From the NCBI GenBank assembly GCA_022605955.1, contig JAKCOZ010000309.1, forward strand, positions 186,001-250,000: a stretch of 64,000 bases of DNA, in the 5' to 3' direction. Within the stretch, counting starts at the first letter, position 1. Every line of letters starts with the position of its first letter. Positions 36,201 to 51,200 of this stretch are shown here, piece by piece. This DNA comes from Rallus limicola. Its lineage: Eukaryota > Chordata > Aves > Gruiformes > Rallidae. The notes under the pieces are model-generated. The model searched no databases. It was not told where the DNA came from and worked only from the letters and a program-made list of their open reading frames with translations. A program made the translations under genes and the position numbers.

Positions 36201-38020
36201 AAGGCATAGCTTGTCTGAAACCTCCTAACAGGACACACGAGCAGACCCTGTCGCTTTGGCTCTCAGCCTTTTCCTTTGCCTGGAAAGAGGGAACATGCCT
36301 GGAACCTCCTACGGTGCTTTTCTCGGCCCTAGCAGACTGCAGTTCAAAACATGCTAAACGTCCAGCAATAACTCCCAAAGTAAAGAAGCTAGGCATGAAA
36401 GGCATAGCTTGTCTGAAACCTCCTAACAGGACACACAAGCAGACCCTGTCACTTTGGCTCTCAGCCTTTTCCTTTGCCTGGAAAGAGGGAACATGCCTGG
36501 AACCTCCTACGGTGCTTTTCTCGGCCCTAGCAGACTGCAGTTCAAAACATGCTAAACGTCCAGCAATAACTCCCAAAGTAAAGAAGCTAGGCATGAAAGG
36601 CATAGCTTGTCTGAAACCTCCTAACAGGACACACAAGCAGACTCTGTCACTTTGGCTCTCAGCCTTTTCCTTTGCCTGGAAAGAGGGAACATGCCTGGAA
36701 CCTCCTACGGTGCTTTTCTCGGCCCTAGCAGACTGCAGTTCAAAACATGCTAAACGTCCAGCAATAACTCCCAAAGTAAAGAAGCTAGGACTGAAAGGCA
36801 TAGCTTGTCTGAAACCTCCTAACAGGACACACAAGCTGACCCTGTCACTTTGGCTCTCAGCCTTTTCCTTTGCCTGGAAAGAGGGAACATGCCTGGAAGC
36901 TCCTACGGTGCTTTTCTCGGCCCTAGCAGACTGCAGTTCAAAACATGCTAAACGTCCAGCAATAACTCCCAAAGTAAAGAAGCTAGGCATGAAAGGCATA
37001 GCTTGTCTGAAACCTCCTAACAGGACACACAAGCAGACCCTGTCACTTTGGCTCTCAGCCTTTTCCTTTGCCTGGAAAGAGGGAACATGCCTGGAACCTC
37101 CTACGGTGCTTTTCTCGGCCCTAGCAGACTGCAGTTCAAAACATGCTAAACGTCCAGCAATAACTCCCAAAGTAAAGAAGCTAGGCATGAAAGGCATAGC
37201 TTGTCTGAAACCTCCTAACAGGACACACAAGCAGACCCTGTCACTTTGGCTCTCAGCCTTTTCCTTTGCCTGGAAAGAGGGAACATGCCTGGAACCTCCT
37301 ACGGTGCTTTTCTCGGCCCTAGCAGACTGCAGTTCAAAACATGCTAAACGTCCAGCAATAACTCCCAAAGTAAAGAAGCTAGGCATGAAAGGCATAGCTT
37401 GTCTGAAACCTCCTAACAGGACACACAAGCAGACCCTGTCACTTTGGCTCTCAGCCTTTTCCTTTGCCTGGAAAGAGGGAACATGCCTGGAACCTCCTAC
37501 GGTGCTTTTCTCGGCCCTAGCAGACTGCAGTTCAAAACATGCTAAACGTCCAGCAATAACTCCCAAAGTAAAGAAGCTAGGCATGAAAGGCATAGCTTGT
37601 CTGAAACCTCCTAACAGGACACACAAGCAGACCCTGTCACTTTGGCTCTCAGCCTTTTCCTTTGCCTGGAAAGAGGGAACATGCCTGGAACCTCCTACGG
37701 TGCTTTTCTCGGCCCTAGCAGACTGCAGTTCAAAACATGCTAAACGTCCAGCAATAACTCCCAAAGTAAAGAAGCTAGGCATGAAAGGCATAGCTTGTCT
37801 GAAACCTCCTAACAGGACACACAAGCAGACCCTGTCACTTTGGCTCTCAGCCTTTTCCTTTGCCTGGAAAGAGGGAACATGCCTGGAACCTCCTACGGTG
37901 CTTTTCTCGGCCCTAGCAGACTGCAGTTCAAAACATGCTAAACGTCCAGCAATAACTCCCAAAGTAAAGAAGCTAGGCATGAAAGGCATAGCTTGTCTGA
38001 AACCTCCTAACAGAACACAC
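33261..38020. repeat. Higher-order repeat at 15- then 16-monomer offset
   Basis: The rare pair acacgagcag and gtcgcttt occurs at 33261-33290 and again 2,970 bp (15 x 198) later at 36231-36260, followed by the same next monomers. Further along, the rare aacagaacac at 34841 recurs at 38009, an offset of 3,168 bp (16 x 198). The two copies therefore differ by one whole monomer gained or lost after duplication. Confidence 0.75.
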
Positions 38021-39246
38021 TAGCTGACCCTGTCACTTTGGCTCTCAGCCTTTTCCTTTGCCTGGAAAGAGGGAACATGCCTGGAACCTCCTACGGTGCT
38101 TTTCTCGGCCCTAGCAGACTGCAGTTCAAAACATGCTAAACGTCCAGCAATAACTCCCAAAGTAAAGAAGCTAGGCATGAAAGGCATAGCTTGTCTGAAA
38201 CCTCCTAACAGGACACACAAGCAGACCCTGTCACTTTGGCTCTCAGCCTTTTCCTTTGCCTGGAAAGAGGGAACATGCCTGGAACCTCCTACGGTGCTTT
38301 TCTCGGCCCTAGCAGACTGCAGTTCAAAACATGCTAAACGTCCAGCAATAACTCCCAAAGTAAAGAAGCTAGGACTGAAAGGCATAGCTTGTCTGAAACC
38401 TCCTAACAGGACACACAAGCAGACCCTGTCACTTTGGCTCTCAGCCTTTTCCTTTGCCTGGAAAGAGGGAACATGCCTGGAACCTCCTACGGTGCTTTTC
38501 TCGGCCCTAGCAGACTGCAGTTCAAAACATGCTAAACGTCCAGCAATAACTCCCAAAGTAAAGAAGCTAGGCATGAAAGGCATAGCTTGTCTGAAACCTC
38601 CTAACAGGACACACAAGCAGACCCTGTCACTTTGGCTCTCAGCCTTTTCCTTTGCCTGGAAAGAGGGAACATGCCTGGAACCTCCTACGGTGCTTTTCTC
38701 GGCCCTAGCAGACTGCAGTTCAAAACATGCTAAACGTCCAGCAATAACTCCCAAAGTAAAGAAGCTAGGCCTGAAAGGCATAGCTTGTCTGAAACCTCCT
38801 AACAGGACACACAAGCAGACCCTGTCACTTTGGCTCTCAGCCTTTTCCTTTGCCTGGAAAGAAGGAACATACCTGCTACCTATAAAAGTGCTTTTCTCGG
38901 CCCTAGCAGACTGCAGTTCAAAACATGCTAAACGTCCAGCAATAACTGCTAAAGTAAAGAAGCTAGGCATGAAAGGCATAGCTTGTCTGAAACCTCCTAA
39001 CAGGACACACAAGCAGACTCTGTCACTTTGGCTCTCAGCCTTTTCCTTTGCCTGGAAAGGGGGAACATGCCTGGAACCTCCTACGGTGCTTTTCTCGGCC
39101 CTAGCAGACTGCAGTTCAAAACATGCTAAACGTCCAGCAATAACTCCCAAAGTAAAGAAGCTAGGCATGAAAGGCATAGCTTGTCTGAAACCTCCTAACA
39201 GGACACACAAGCAGACCCTGTCACTTTGGCTCTCAGCCTTTTCCTT

Positions 39247-42200
39247 TCCCTGGAAAGAGGGAACATGCCTGGAACCTCCTACGGTGCTTTTCTCGGCCCT
39301 AGCAGACTGCAGTTCAAAACATGCTAAACGTCCAGCAATAACTCCCAAAGTAAAGAAGCTAGGCATGAAAGGCATAGCTTGTCTGAAACCTCCTAACAGG
39401 ACACACAAGCAGACCCTGTCACTTTGGCTCTCAGCCTTTTCCTTTGCCTGGAAAGAAGGAACATACCTGCTACCTCCTACAGTGCTTTTCTCGGCCCTAG
39501 CAGACTGCAGTTCAAAACATGCTAAACGTCCAGCAATAACTCCCAAAGTAAAGAAGCTAGGCATGAAAGGCATAGCTTGTCTGAAACCTCCTAACAGGAC
39601 ACACAAGCAGACCCTGTCACTTTGGCTCTCAGCCTTTTCCTTTGCCTGGAAAGAGGGAACATGCCTGGAAGCTCCTACGGTGCTTTTCTCGGCCCTAGCA
39701 GACTGCAGTTCAAAACATGCTAAACGTCCAGCAATAACTCCCAAAGTAAAGAAGCTAGGCATGAAAGGCATAGCTTGTCTGAAACCTCCTAATAGGACAC
39801 ACAAGCAGACCCTGTCACTTTGGCTCTCAGCCTTTTCCTTTGCCTGGAAAGAGGGAACATGCCTGGAACCTCCTACGGTGCTTTTCTCGGCCCTAGCAGA
39901 CTGCAGTTCAAAACATGCTAAACGTCCAGCAATAACTCCCAAAGTAAAGAAGCTAGGACTGAAAGGCATAGCTTGTCTGAAACCTCCTAACAGGACACAC
40001 AAGCAGACCCTGTCACTTTGGCTCTCAGCCTTTTCCTTTGCCTGGAAAGAAGGAACATACCTGCTACCTATAAAAGTGCTTTTCTCGGCCCTAGCAGACT
40101 GCAGTTCAAAACATGCTAAACGTCCAGCAATAACTGCTAAAGTAAAGAAGCTAGGCATGAAAGGCATAGCTTGTCTGAAACCTCCTAACAGGACACACAA
40201 GCAGACTCTGTCACTTTGGCTCTCAGCCTTTTCCTTTGCCTGGAAAGAGGGAACATGCCTGGAACCTCCTACGGTGCTTTTCTCGGCCCTAGCAGACTGC
40301 AGTTCAAAACATGCTAAACGTCCAGCAATAACTCCCAAAGTAAAGAAGCTAGGACTGAAAGGCATAGCTTGTCTGAAACCTCCTAACAGGACACACAAGC
40401 AGACCCTGTCACTTTGGCTCTCAGCCTTTTCCTTTGCCTGGAAAGAGGGAACATGCCTGGAACCTCCTACGGTGCTTTTCTCGGCCCTAGCAGACTGCAG
40501 TTCAAAACATGCTAAACGTCCAGCAATAACTCCCAAAGTAAAGAAGCTAGGACTGAAAGGCATAGCTTGTCTGAAACCTCCTAACAGGACACACAAGCTG
40601 ACCCTGTCACTTTGGCTCTCAGCCTTTTCCTTTGCCTGGAAAGAGGGAACATGCCTGGAACCTCCTACGGTGCTTTTCTCGGCCCTAGCAGACTGCAGTT
40701 CAAAACTTGCTAAACGTCCAGCAATAACTCCCAAAGTAAAGAAGCTAGGACTGAAAGGCATAGCTTGTCTGAAACCTCCTAACAGGACACACAAGCAGAC
40801 CCTGTCACTTTGGCTCTCAGCTTTTTCCTTTGCATGGAAAGAGGGAACATGCCTGGAACCTCCTACGGTGCTTTTCTCGGCCCTAGCAGACTGCAGTTCA
40901 AAACATGCTAAACGTCCAGCAATAACTCCCAAAGTAAAGAAGCTAGGACTGAAAGGCATAGCTTGTCTGAAACCTCCTAACAGGACACACAAGCAGACCC
41001 TGTCACTTTGGCTCTCAGCCTTTTCCTTTGCCTGGAAAGAGGGAACATGCCTGGAAGCTCCTACGGTGCTTTTCTCGGCCCTAGCAGACTGCAGTTCAAA
41101 ACATGCTAAACGTCCAGCAATAACTCCCAAAGTAAAGAAGCTAGGCATGAAAGGCATAGCTTGTCTGAAACCTCCTAACAGGACACACAAGCAGACCCTG
41201 TCACTTTGGCTCTCAGCCTTTTCCTTTGCCTGGAAAGAGGGAACATGCCTGGAACCTCCTACGGTGCTTTTCTCGGCCCTAGCAGACTGCAGTTCAAAAC
41301 ATGCTAAACGTCCAGCAATAACTCCCAAAGTAAAGAAGCTAGGCATGAAAGGCATAGCTTGTCTGAAACCTCCTAACAGGACACACAAGCAGACCCTGTC
41401 ACTTTGGCTCTCAGCCTTTTCCTTTGCCTGGAAAGAGGGAACATGCCTGGAACCTCCTACGGTGCTTTTCTCGGCCCTAGCAGACTGCAGTTCAAAACAT
41501 GCTAAACGTCCAGCAATAACTCCCAAAGTAAAGAAGCTAGGCATGAAAGGCATAGCTTGTCTGAAACCTCCTAACAGGACACACAAGCAGACCCTGTCAC
41601 TTTGGCTCTCAGCCTTTTCCTTTGCCTGGAAAGAAGGAACATACCTGCTACCTATAAAAGTGCTTTTCTCGGCCCTAGCAGACTGCAGTTCAAAACATGC
41701 TAAACGTCCAGCAATAACAGCTAAAGTAAAGAAGCTAGGCATGAAAGGCATAGCTTGTCTGAAACCTCCTAACAGGACACACAAGCAGACTCTGTCACTT
41801 TGGCTCTCAGCCTTTTCCTTTGCCTGGAAAGAGGGAACATGCCTGGAACCTCCTACGGTGCTTTTCTCGGCCCTAGCAGACTGCAGTTCAAAACATGCTA
41901 AACGTCCAGCAATAACTCCCAAAGTAAAGAAGCTAGGACTGAAAGGCATAGCTTGTCTGAAACCTCCTAACAGGACACACAAGCAGACCCTGTCACTTTG
42001 GCTCTCAGCCTTTTCCTTTGCCTGGAAAGAGGGAACATGCCTGGAAGCTCCTACGGTGCTTTTCTCGGCCCTAGCAGACTGCAGTTCAAAACATGCTAAA
42101 CGTCCAGCAATAACTCCCAAAGTAAAGAAGCTAGGCATGAAAGGCATAGCTTGTCTGAAACCTCCTAACAGGACACACAAGCAGACCCTGTCACTTTGGC

Positions 42201-45200
42201 TCTCAGCCTTTTCCTTTGCCTGGAAAGAAGGAACATACCTGCTACCTCCTACAGTGCTTTTCTCGGCCCTAGCAGACTGCAGTTCAAAACTTGCTAAACG
42301 TCCAGCAATAACTCCCAAAGTAAAGAAGCTAGGCATGAAAGGCATAGCTTGTCTGAAACCTCCTAACAGGACACACAAGCAGACCCTGTCACTTTGGCTC
42401 TCAGCCTTTTCCTTTGCCTGGAAAGAGGGAACATGCCTGGAAGCTCCTACGGTGCTTTTCTCGGCCCTAGCAGACTGCAGTTCAAAACATGCTAAACGTC
42501 CAGCAATAACTCCCAAAGTAAAGAAGCTAGGACTGAAAGGCATAGCTTGTCTGAAACCTCCTAACAGGACACACAAGCAGACCCTGTCACTTTGGCTCTC
42601 AGCCTTTTCCTTTGCCTGGAAAGAAGGAACATACCTGCTACCTCCTACGGTGCTTTTCTCGGCCCTAGCAGACTGCAGTTCAAAACATGCTAAACGTCCA
42701 GCAATAACTCCCAAAGTAAAGAAGCTAGGCATGAAAGGCATAGCTTGTCTGAAACCTCCTAACAGGACACACAAGCAGACCCTGTCACTTTGGCTCTCAG
42801 CCTTTTCCTTTGCCTGGAAAGAGGGAACATGCCTGGAAGCTCCTACGGTGCTTTTCTCGGCCCTAGCAGACTGCAGTTCAAAACATGCTAAACGTCCAGC
42901 AATAACTCCCAAAGTAAAGAAGCTAGGACTGAAAGGCATAGCTTGTCTGAAACCTCCTAACAGGACACACAAGCTGACCCTGTCACTTTGGCTCTCAGCC
43001 TTTTCCTTTGCCTGGAAAGAGGGAACATGCCTGGAACCTCCTACGGTGCTTTTCTCGGCCCTAGCAGACTGCAGTTCAAAACTTGCTAAACGTCCAGCAA
43101 TAACTCCCAAAGTAAAGAAGCTAGGACTGAAAGGCATAGCTTGTCTGAAACCTCCTAACAGGACACACAAGCAGACCCTGTCACTTTGGCTCTCAGCTTT
43201 TTCCTTTGCATGGAAAGAGGGAACATGCCTGGAACCTCCTACGGTGCTTTTCTCGGCCCTAGCAGACTGCAGTTCAAAACATGCTAAACGTCCAGCAATA
43301 ACTCCCAAAGTAAAGAAGCTAGGACTGAAAGGCATAGCTTGTCTGAAACCTCCTAACAGGACACACAAGCAGACCCTGTCACTTTGGCTCTCAGCCTTTT
43401 CCTTTGCCTGGAAAGAGGGAACATGCCTGGAAGCTCCTACGGTGCTTTTCTCGGCCCTAGCAGACTGCAGTTCAAAACATGCTAAACGTCCAGCAATAAC
43501 TCCCAAAGTAAAGAAGCTAGGCATGAAAGGCATAGCTTGTCTGAAACCTCCTAACAGGACACACAAGCAGACCCTGTCACTTTGGCTCTCAGCCTTTTCC
43601 TTTGCCTGGAAAGAAGGAACATACCTGCTACCTCCTACAGTGCTTTTCTCGGCCCTAGCAGACTGCAGTTCAAAACATGCTAAACGTCCAGCAATAACTC
43701 CCAAAGTAAAGAAGCTAGGCATGAAAGGCATAGCTTGTCTGAAACCTCCTAACAGGACACACAAGCAGACCCTGTCACTTTGGCTCTCAGCCTTTTCCTT
43801 TGCCTGGAAAGAGGGAACATGCCTGGAAGCTCCTACGGTGCTTTTCTCGGCCCTAGCAGACTGCAGTTCAAAACATGCTAAACGTCCAGCAATAACTCCC
43901 AAAGTAAAGAAGCTAGGACTGAAAGGCATAGCTTGTCTGAAACCTCCTAACAGGACACACAAGCAGACCCTGTCACTTTGGCTCTCAGCCTTTTCCTTTG
44001 CCTGGAAAGAAGGAACATACCTGCTACCTCCTACGGTGCTTTTCTCGGCCCTAGCAGACTGCAGTTCAAAACATGCTAAACGTCCAGCAATAACTCCCAA
44101 AGTAAAGAAGCTAGGCATGAAAGGCATAGCTTGTCTGAAACCTCCTAACAGGACACACAAGCAGACCCTGTCACTTTGGCTCTCAGCCTTTTCCTTTGCC
44201 TGGAAAGAGGGAACATGCCTGGAAGCTCCTACGGTGCTTTTCTCGGCCCTAGCAGACTGCAGTTCAAAACATGCTAAACGTCCAGCAATAACTCCCAAAG
44301 TAAAGAAGCTAGGACTGAAAGGCATAGCTTGTCTGAAACCTCCTAACAGGACACACAAGCTGACCCTGTCACTTTGGCTCTCAGCCTTTTCCTTTGCCTG
44401 GAAAGAGGGAACATGCCTGGAACCTCCTACGGTGCTTTTCTCGGCCCTAGCAGACTGCAGTTCAAAACTTGCTAAACGTCCAGCAATAACTCCCAAAGTA
44501 AAGAAGCTAGGACTGAAAGGCATAGCTTGTCTGAAACCTCCTAACAGGACACACAAGCAGACCCTGTCACTTTGGCTCTCAGCTTTTTCCTTTGCATGGA
44601 AAGAGGGAACATGCCTGGAACCTCCTACGGTGCTTTTCTCGGCCCTAGCAGACTGCAGTTCAAAACATGCTAAACGTCCAGCAATAACTCCCAAAGTAAA
44701 GAAGCTAGGACTGAAAGGCATAGCTTGTCTGAAACCTCCTAACAGGACACACAAGCAGACCCTGTCACTTTGGCTCTCAGCCTTTTCCTTTGCCTGGAAA
44801 GAGGGAACATGCCTGGAAGCTTCTACGGTGCTTTTCTCGGCCCTAGCAGACTGCAGTTCAAAACATGCTAAACGTCCAGCAATAACTCCCAAAGTAAAGA
44901 AGCTAGGCATGAAAGGCATAGCTTGTCTGAAACCTCCTAACAGGACAAACAAGCAGACCCTGTCACTTTGGCTCTCAGCCTTTTCCTTTGCCTGGAAAGA
45001 AGGAACATACCTGCTACCTCCTACAGTGCTTTTCTCGGCCCTAGCAGACTGCAGTTCAAAACATGCTAAACGTCCAGCAATAACTCCCAAAGTAAAGAAG
45101 CTAGGACTGAAAGGCATAGCTTGTCTGAAACCTCCTAACAGGACACACAAGCAGACCCTGTCACTTTGGCTCTCAGCCTTTTCCTTTGCCTGGAATGAGG

Positions 45201-48200
45201 GAACATGCCTGGAACCTCCTACGGTGCTTTTCTCGGCCCTAGCAGACTGCAGTTCAAAACATGCTAAACGTCCAGCAATAACTCCCAAAGTAAAGAAGCT
45301 AGGACTGAAAGGCATAGCTTGTCTGAAACCTCCTAACAGGACACACAAGCAGACCCTGTCACTTTGGCTCTCAGCCTTTTCCTTTGCCTGGAAAGAGGGA
45401 ACATGCCTGGAACCTCCTACGTTGCTTTTCTCGGCCCTAGCAGACTGCAGTTCAAAACATGCTAAACGTCCAGCAATAACTCCCAAAGTAAAGAAGCTAG
45501 GACTGAAAGGCATAGCTTGTCTGAAACCTCCTAACAGGACACACAAGCTGACCCTGTCACTTTGGCTCTCAGCCTTTTCCTTTGCCTGGAAAGAGGGAAC
45601 AAGCCTGGAACCTCCTACGGTGCTTTTCTCGGCCCTAGCAGACTGCAGTTCAAAACTTGCTAAACGTCCAGCAATAACTCCCAAAGTAAAGAAGCTAGGA
45701 CTGAAAGGCATAGCTTGTCTGAAACCTCCTAACAGGACACACAAGCAGACCCTGTCACTTTGGCTCTCAGCCTTTTCCTTTGCATGGAAAGAGGGAACAT
45801 GCCTGGAACCTCCTACGGTGCTTTTCTCGGCCCTAGCAGACTGCAGTTCAAAACATGCTAAACGTCCAGCAATAACTCCCAAAGTAAAGAAGCTAGGCAT
45901 GAAAGGCATAGCTTGTCTGAAACCTCCTAACAGGACACACAAGCAGACCCTGTCACTTTGGCTCTCAGCCTTTTCCTTTCCCTGGAAAGAGGGAACATGC
46001 CTGGAACCTCCTACGGTGCTTTTCTCGGCCCTAGCAGACTGCAGTTCAAAACATGCTAAACGTCCAGCAATAACTCCCAAAGTAAAGAAGCTAGGCATGA
46101 AAGGCATAGCTTGTCTGAAACCTCCTAACAGGACACACAAGCAGACCCTGTCACTTTGGCTCTCAGCCTTTTCCTTTGCCTGGAAAGAAGGAACATACCT
46201 GCTACCTCCTACAGTGCTTTTCTCGGCCCTAGCAGACTGCAGTTCAAAACATGCTAAACGTCCAGCAATAACTCCCAAAGTAAAGAAGCTAGGCATGAAA
46301 GGCATAGCTTGTCTGAAACCTCCTAACAGGACACACAAGCAGACCCTGTCACTTTGGCTCTCAGCCTTTTCCTTTGCCTGGAAAGAGGGAACATGCCTGG
46401 AAGCTCCTACGGTGCTTTTCTCGGCCCTAGCAGACTGCAGTTCAAAACATGCTAAACGTCCAGCAATAACTCCCAAAGTAAAGAAGCTAGGCATGAAAGG
46501 CATAGCTTGTCTGAAACCTCCTAATAGGACACACAAGCAGACCCTGTCACTTTGGCTCTCAGCCTTTTCCTTTGCCTGGAAAGAGGGAACATGCCTGGAA
46601 CCTCCTACGGTGCTTTTCTCGGCCCTAGCAGACTGCAGTTCAAAACATGCTAAACGTCCAGCAATAACTCCCAAAGTAAAGAAGCTAGGACTGAAAGGCA
46701 TAGCTTGTCTGAAACCTCCTAACAGGACACACAAGCAGACCCTGTCACTTTGGCTCTCAGCCTTTTCCTTTGCCTGGAAAGAAGGAACATACCTGCTACC
46801 TATAAAAGTGCTTTTCTCGGCCCTAGCAGACTGCAGTTCAAAACATGCTAAACGTCCAGCAATAACTGCTAAAGTAAAGAAGCTAGGCATGAAAGGCATA
46901 GCTTGTCTGAAACCTCCTAACAGGACACACAAGCAGACTCTGTCACTTTGGCTCTCAGCCTTTTCCTTTGCCTGGAAAGAGGGAACATGCCTGGAACCTC
47001 CTACGGTGCTTTTCTCGGCCCTAGCAGACTGCAGTTCAAAACATGCTAAACGTCCAGCAATAACTCCCAAAGTAAAGAAGCTAGGACTGAAAGGCATAGC
47101 TTGTCTGAAACCTCCTAACAGGACACACAAGCAGACCCTGTCACTTTGGCTCTCAGCCTTTTCCTTTGCCTGGAAAGAGGGAACATGCCTGGAACCTCCT
47201 ACGGTGCTTTTCTCGGCCCTAGCAGACTGCAGTTCAAAACATGCTAAACGTCCAGCAATAACTCCCAAAGTAAAGAAGCTAGGACTGAAAGGCATAGCTT
47301 GTCTGAAACCTCCTAACAGGACACACAAGCTGACCCTGTCACTTTGGCTCTCAGCCTTTTCCTTTGCCTGGAAAGAGGGAACATGCCTGGAACCTCCTAC
47401 GGTGCTTTTCTCGGCCCTAGCAGACTGCAGTTCAAAACTTGCTAAACGTCCAGCAATAACTCCCAAAGTAAAGAAGCTAGGACTGAAAGGCATAGCTTGT
47501 CTGAAACCTCCTAACAGGACACACAAGCAGACCCTGTCACTTTGGCTCTCAGCTTTTTCCTTTGCATGGAAAGAGGGAACATGCCTGGAACCTCCTACGG
47601 TGCTTTTCTCGGCCCTAGCAGACTGCAGTTCAAAACATGCTAAACGTCCAGCAATAACTCCCAAAGTAAAGAAGCTAGGACTGAAAGGCATAGCTTGTCT
47701 GAAACCTCCTAACAGGACACACAAGCAGACCCTGTCACTTTGGCTCTCAGCCTTTTCCTTTGCCTGGAAAGAGGGAACATGCCTGGAAGCTCCTACGGTG
47801 CTTTTCTCGGCCCTAGCAGACTGCAGTTCAAAACATGCTAAACGTCCAGCAATAACTCCCAAAGTAAAGAAGCTAGGCATGAAAGGCATAGCTTGTCTGA
47901 AACCTCCTAACAGGACACACAAGCAGACCCTGTCACTTTGGCTCTCAGCCTTTTCCTTTGCCTGGAAAGAGGGAACATGCCTGGAACCTCCTACGGTGCT
48001 TTTCTCGGCCCTAGCAGACTGCAGTTCAAAACATGCTAAACGTCCAGCAATAACTCCCAAAGTAAAGAAGCTAGGCATGAAAGGCATAGCTTGTCTGAAA
48101 CCTCCTAACAGGACACACAAGCAGACCCTGTCACTTTGGCTCTCAGCCTTTTCCTTTGCCTGGAAAGAGGGAACATGCCTGGAACCTCCTACGGTGCTTT

Positions 48201-51200
48201 TCTCGGCCCTAGCAGACTGCAGTTCAAAACATGCTAAACGTCCAGCAATAACTCCCAAAGTAAAGAAGCTAGGCATGAAAGGCATAGCTTGTCTGAAACC
48301 TCCTAACAGGACACACAAGCAGACCCTGTCACTTTGGCTCTCAGCCTTTTCCTTTGCCTGGAAAGAAGGAACATACCTGCTACCTATAAAAGTGCTTTTC
48401 TCGGCCCTAGCAGACTGCAGTTCAAAACATGCTAAACGTCCAGCAATAACAGCTAAAGTAAAGAAGCTAGGCATGAAAGGCATAGCTTGTCTGAAACCTC
48501 CTAACAGGACACACAAGCAGACTCTGTCACTTTGGCTCTCAGCCTTTTCCTTTGCCTGGAAAGAGGGAACATGCCTGGAAGCTCCTACGGTGCTTTTCTC
48601 GGCCCTAGCAGACTGCAGTTCAAAACATGCTAAACATCCAGCAATAACTCCCAAAGTAAAGAAGCTAGGCATGAAAGGCATAGCTTGTCTGAAACCTCCT
48701 AACAGGACACACAAGCAGACCCTGTCACTTTGGCTCTCAGCCTTTTCCTTTGCCTGGAAAGAGGGAACATGCCTGGAACCTCCTACGGTGCTTTTCTCGG
48801 CCCTAGCAGACTGCAGTTCAAAACATGCTAAACGTCCAGCAATAACTCCCAAAGTAAAGAAGCTAGGACTGAAAGGCATAGCTTGTCTGAAACCTCCTAA
48901 CAGGACACACAAGCTGACCCTGTCACTTTGGCTCTCAGCCTTTTCCTTTGCCTGGAAAGAGGGAACATGCCTGGAACCTCCTACGGTGCTTTTCTCGGCC
49001 CTAGCAGACTGCAGTTCAAAACTTGCTAAACGTCCAGCAATAACTGCTAAAGTAAAGAAGCTAGGACTGAAAGGCATAGCTTGTCTGAAACCTCCTAACA
49101 GGACACACAAGCAGACCCTGTCACTTTGGCTCTCAGCTTTTTCCTTTGCATGGAAAGAGGGAACATGCCTGGAACCTCCTACGGTGCTTTTCTCGGCCCT
49201 AGCAGACTGCAGTTCAAAACATGCTAAACGTCCAGCAATAACTCCCAAAGTAAAGAAGCTAGGACTGAAAGGCATAGCTTGTCTGAAACCTCCTAACAGG
49301 ACACACAAGCAGACCCTGTCACTTTGGCTCTCAGCCTTTTCCTTTGCCTGGAAAGAGGGAACATGCCTGGAAGCTCCTACGGTGCTTTTCTCGGCCCTAG
49401 CAGACTGCAGTTCAAAACATGCTAAACGTCCAGCAATAACTCCCAAAGTAAAGAAGCTAGGCATGAAAGGCATAGCTTGTCTGAAACCTCCTAACAGGAC
49501 ACACAAGCAGACCCTGTCACTTTGGCTCTCAGCCTTTTCCTTTGCCTGGAAAGAAGGAACATACCTGCTACCTCCTACAGTGCTTTTCTCGGCCCTAGCA
49601 GACTGCAGTTCAAAACATGCTAAACGTCCAGCAATAACTCCCAAAGTAAAGAAGCTAGGCATGAAAGGCATAGCTTGTCTGAAACCTCCTAACAGGACAC
49701 ACAAGCAGACCCTGTCACTTTGGCTCTCAGCCTTTTCCTTTGCCTGGAAAGAGGGAACATGCCTGGAAGCTCCTACGGTGCTTTTCTCGGCCCTAGCAGA
49801 CTGCAGTTCAAAACATGCTAAACGTCCAGCAATAACTCCCAAAGTAAAGAAGCTAGGACTGAAAGGCATAGCTTGTCTGAAACCTCCTAACAGGACACAC
49901 AAGCAGACCCTGTCACTTTGGCTCTCAGCCTTTTCCTTTGCCTGGAAAGAAGGAACATACCTGCTACCTCCTACGGTGCTTTTCTCGGCCCTAGCAGACT
50001 GCAGTTCAAAACATGCTAAACGTCCAGCAATAACTCCCAAAGTAAAGAAGCTAGGCATGAAAGGCATAGCTTGTCTGAAACCTCCTAACAGGACACACAA
50101 GCAGACCCTGTCACTTTGGCTCTCAGCCTTTTCCTTTGCCTGGAAAGAGGGAACATGCCTGGAAGCTCCTACGGTGCTTTTCTCGGCCCTAGCAGACTGC
50201 AGTTCAAAACATGCTAAACGTCCAGCAATAACTCCCAAAGTAAAGAAGCTAGGACTGAAAGGCATAGCTTGTCTGAAACCTCCTAACAGGACACACAAGC
50301 AGACCCTGTCACTTTGGCTCTCAGCCTTTTCCTTTGCCTGGAAAGAGGGAACATGCCTGGAACCTCCTACGGTGCTTTTCTCGGCCCTAGCAGACTGCAG
50401 TTCAAAACTTGCTAAACGTCCAGCAATAACTCCCAAAGTAAAGAAGCTAGGACTGAAAGGCATAGCTTGTCTGAAACCTCCTAACAGGACACACAAGCAG
50501 ACCCTGTCACTTTGGCTCTCAGCTTTTTCCTTTGCATGGAAAGAGGGAACATGCCTGGAACCTCCTACGGTGCTTTTCTCGGCCCTAGCAGACTGCAGTT
50601 CAAAACATGCTAAACGTCCAGCAATAACTCCCAAAGTAAAGAAGCTAGGACTGAAAGGCATAGCTTGTCTGAAACCTCCTAACAGGACACACAAGCAGAC
50701 CCTGTCACTTTGGCTCTCAGCCTTTTCCTTTGCCTGGAAAGAGGGAACATGCCTGGAAGCTTCTACGGTGCTTTTCTCGGCCCTAGCAGACTGCAGTTCA
50801 AAACATGCTAAACGTCCAGCAATAACTCCCAAAGTAAAGAAGCTAGGCATGAAAGGCATAGCTTGTCTGAAACCTCCTAACAGGACAAACAAGCAGACCC
50901 TGTCACTTTGGCTCTCAGCCTTTTCCTTTGCCTGGAAAGAAGGAACATACCTGCTACCTCCTACAGTGCTTTTCTCGGCCCTAGCAGACTGCAGTTCAAA
51001 ACATGCTAAACGTCCAGCAATAACTCCCAAAGTAAAGAAGCTAGGACTGAAAGGCATAGCTTGTCTGAAACCTCCTAACAGGACACACAAGCAGACCCTG
51101 TCACTTTGGCTCTCAGCCTTTTCCTTTGCCTGGAATGAGGGAACATGCCTGGAACCTCCTACGGTGCTTTTCTCGGCCCTAGCAGACTGCAGTTCAAAAC

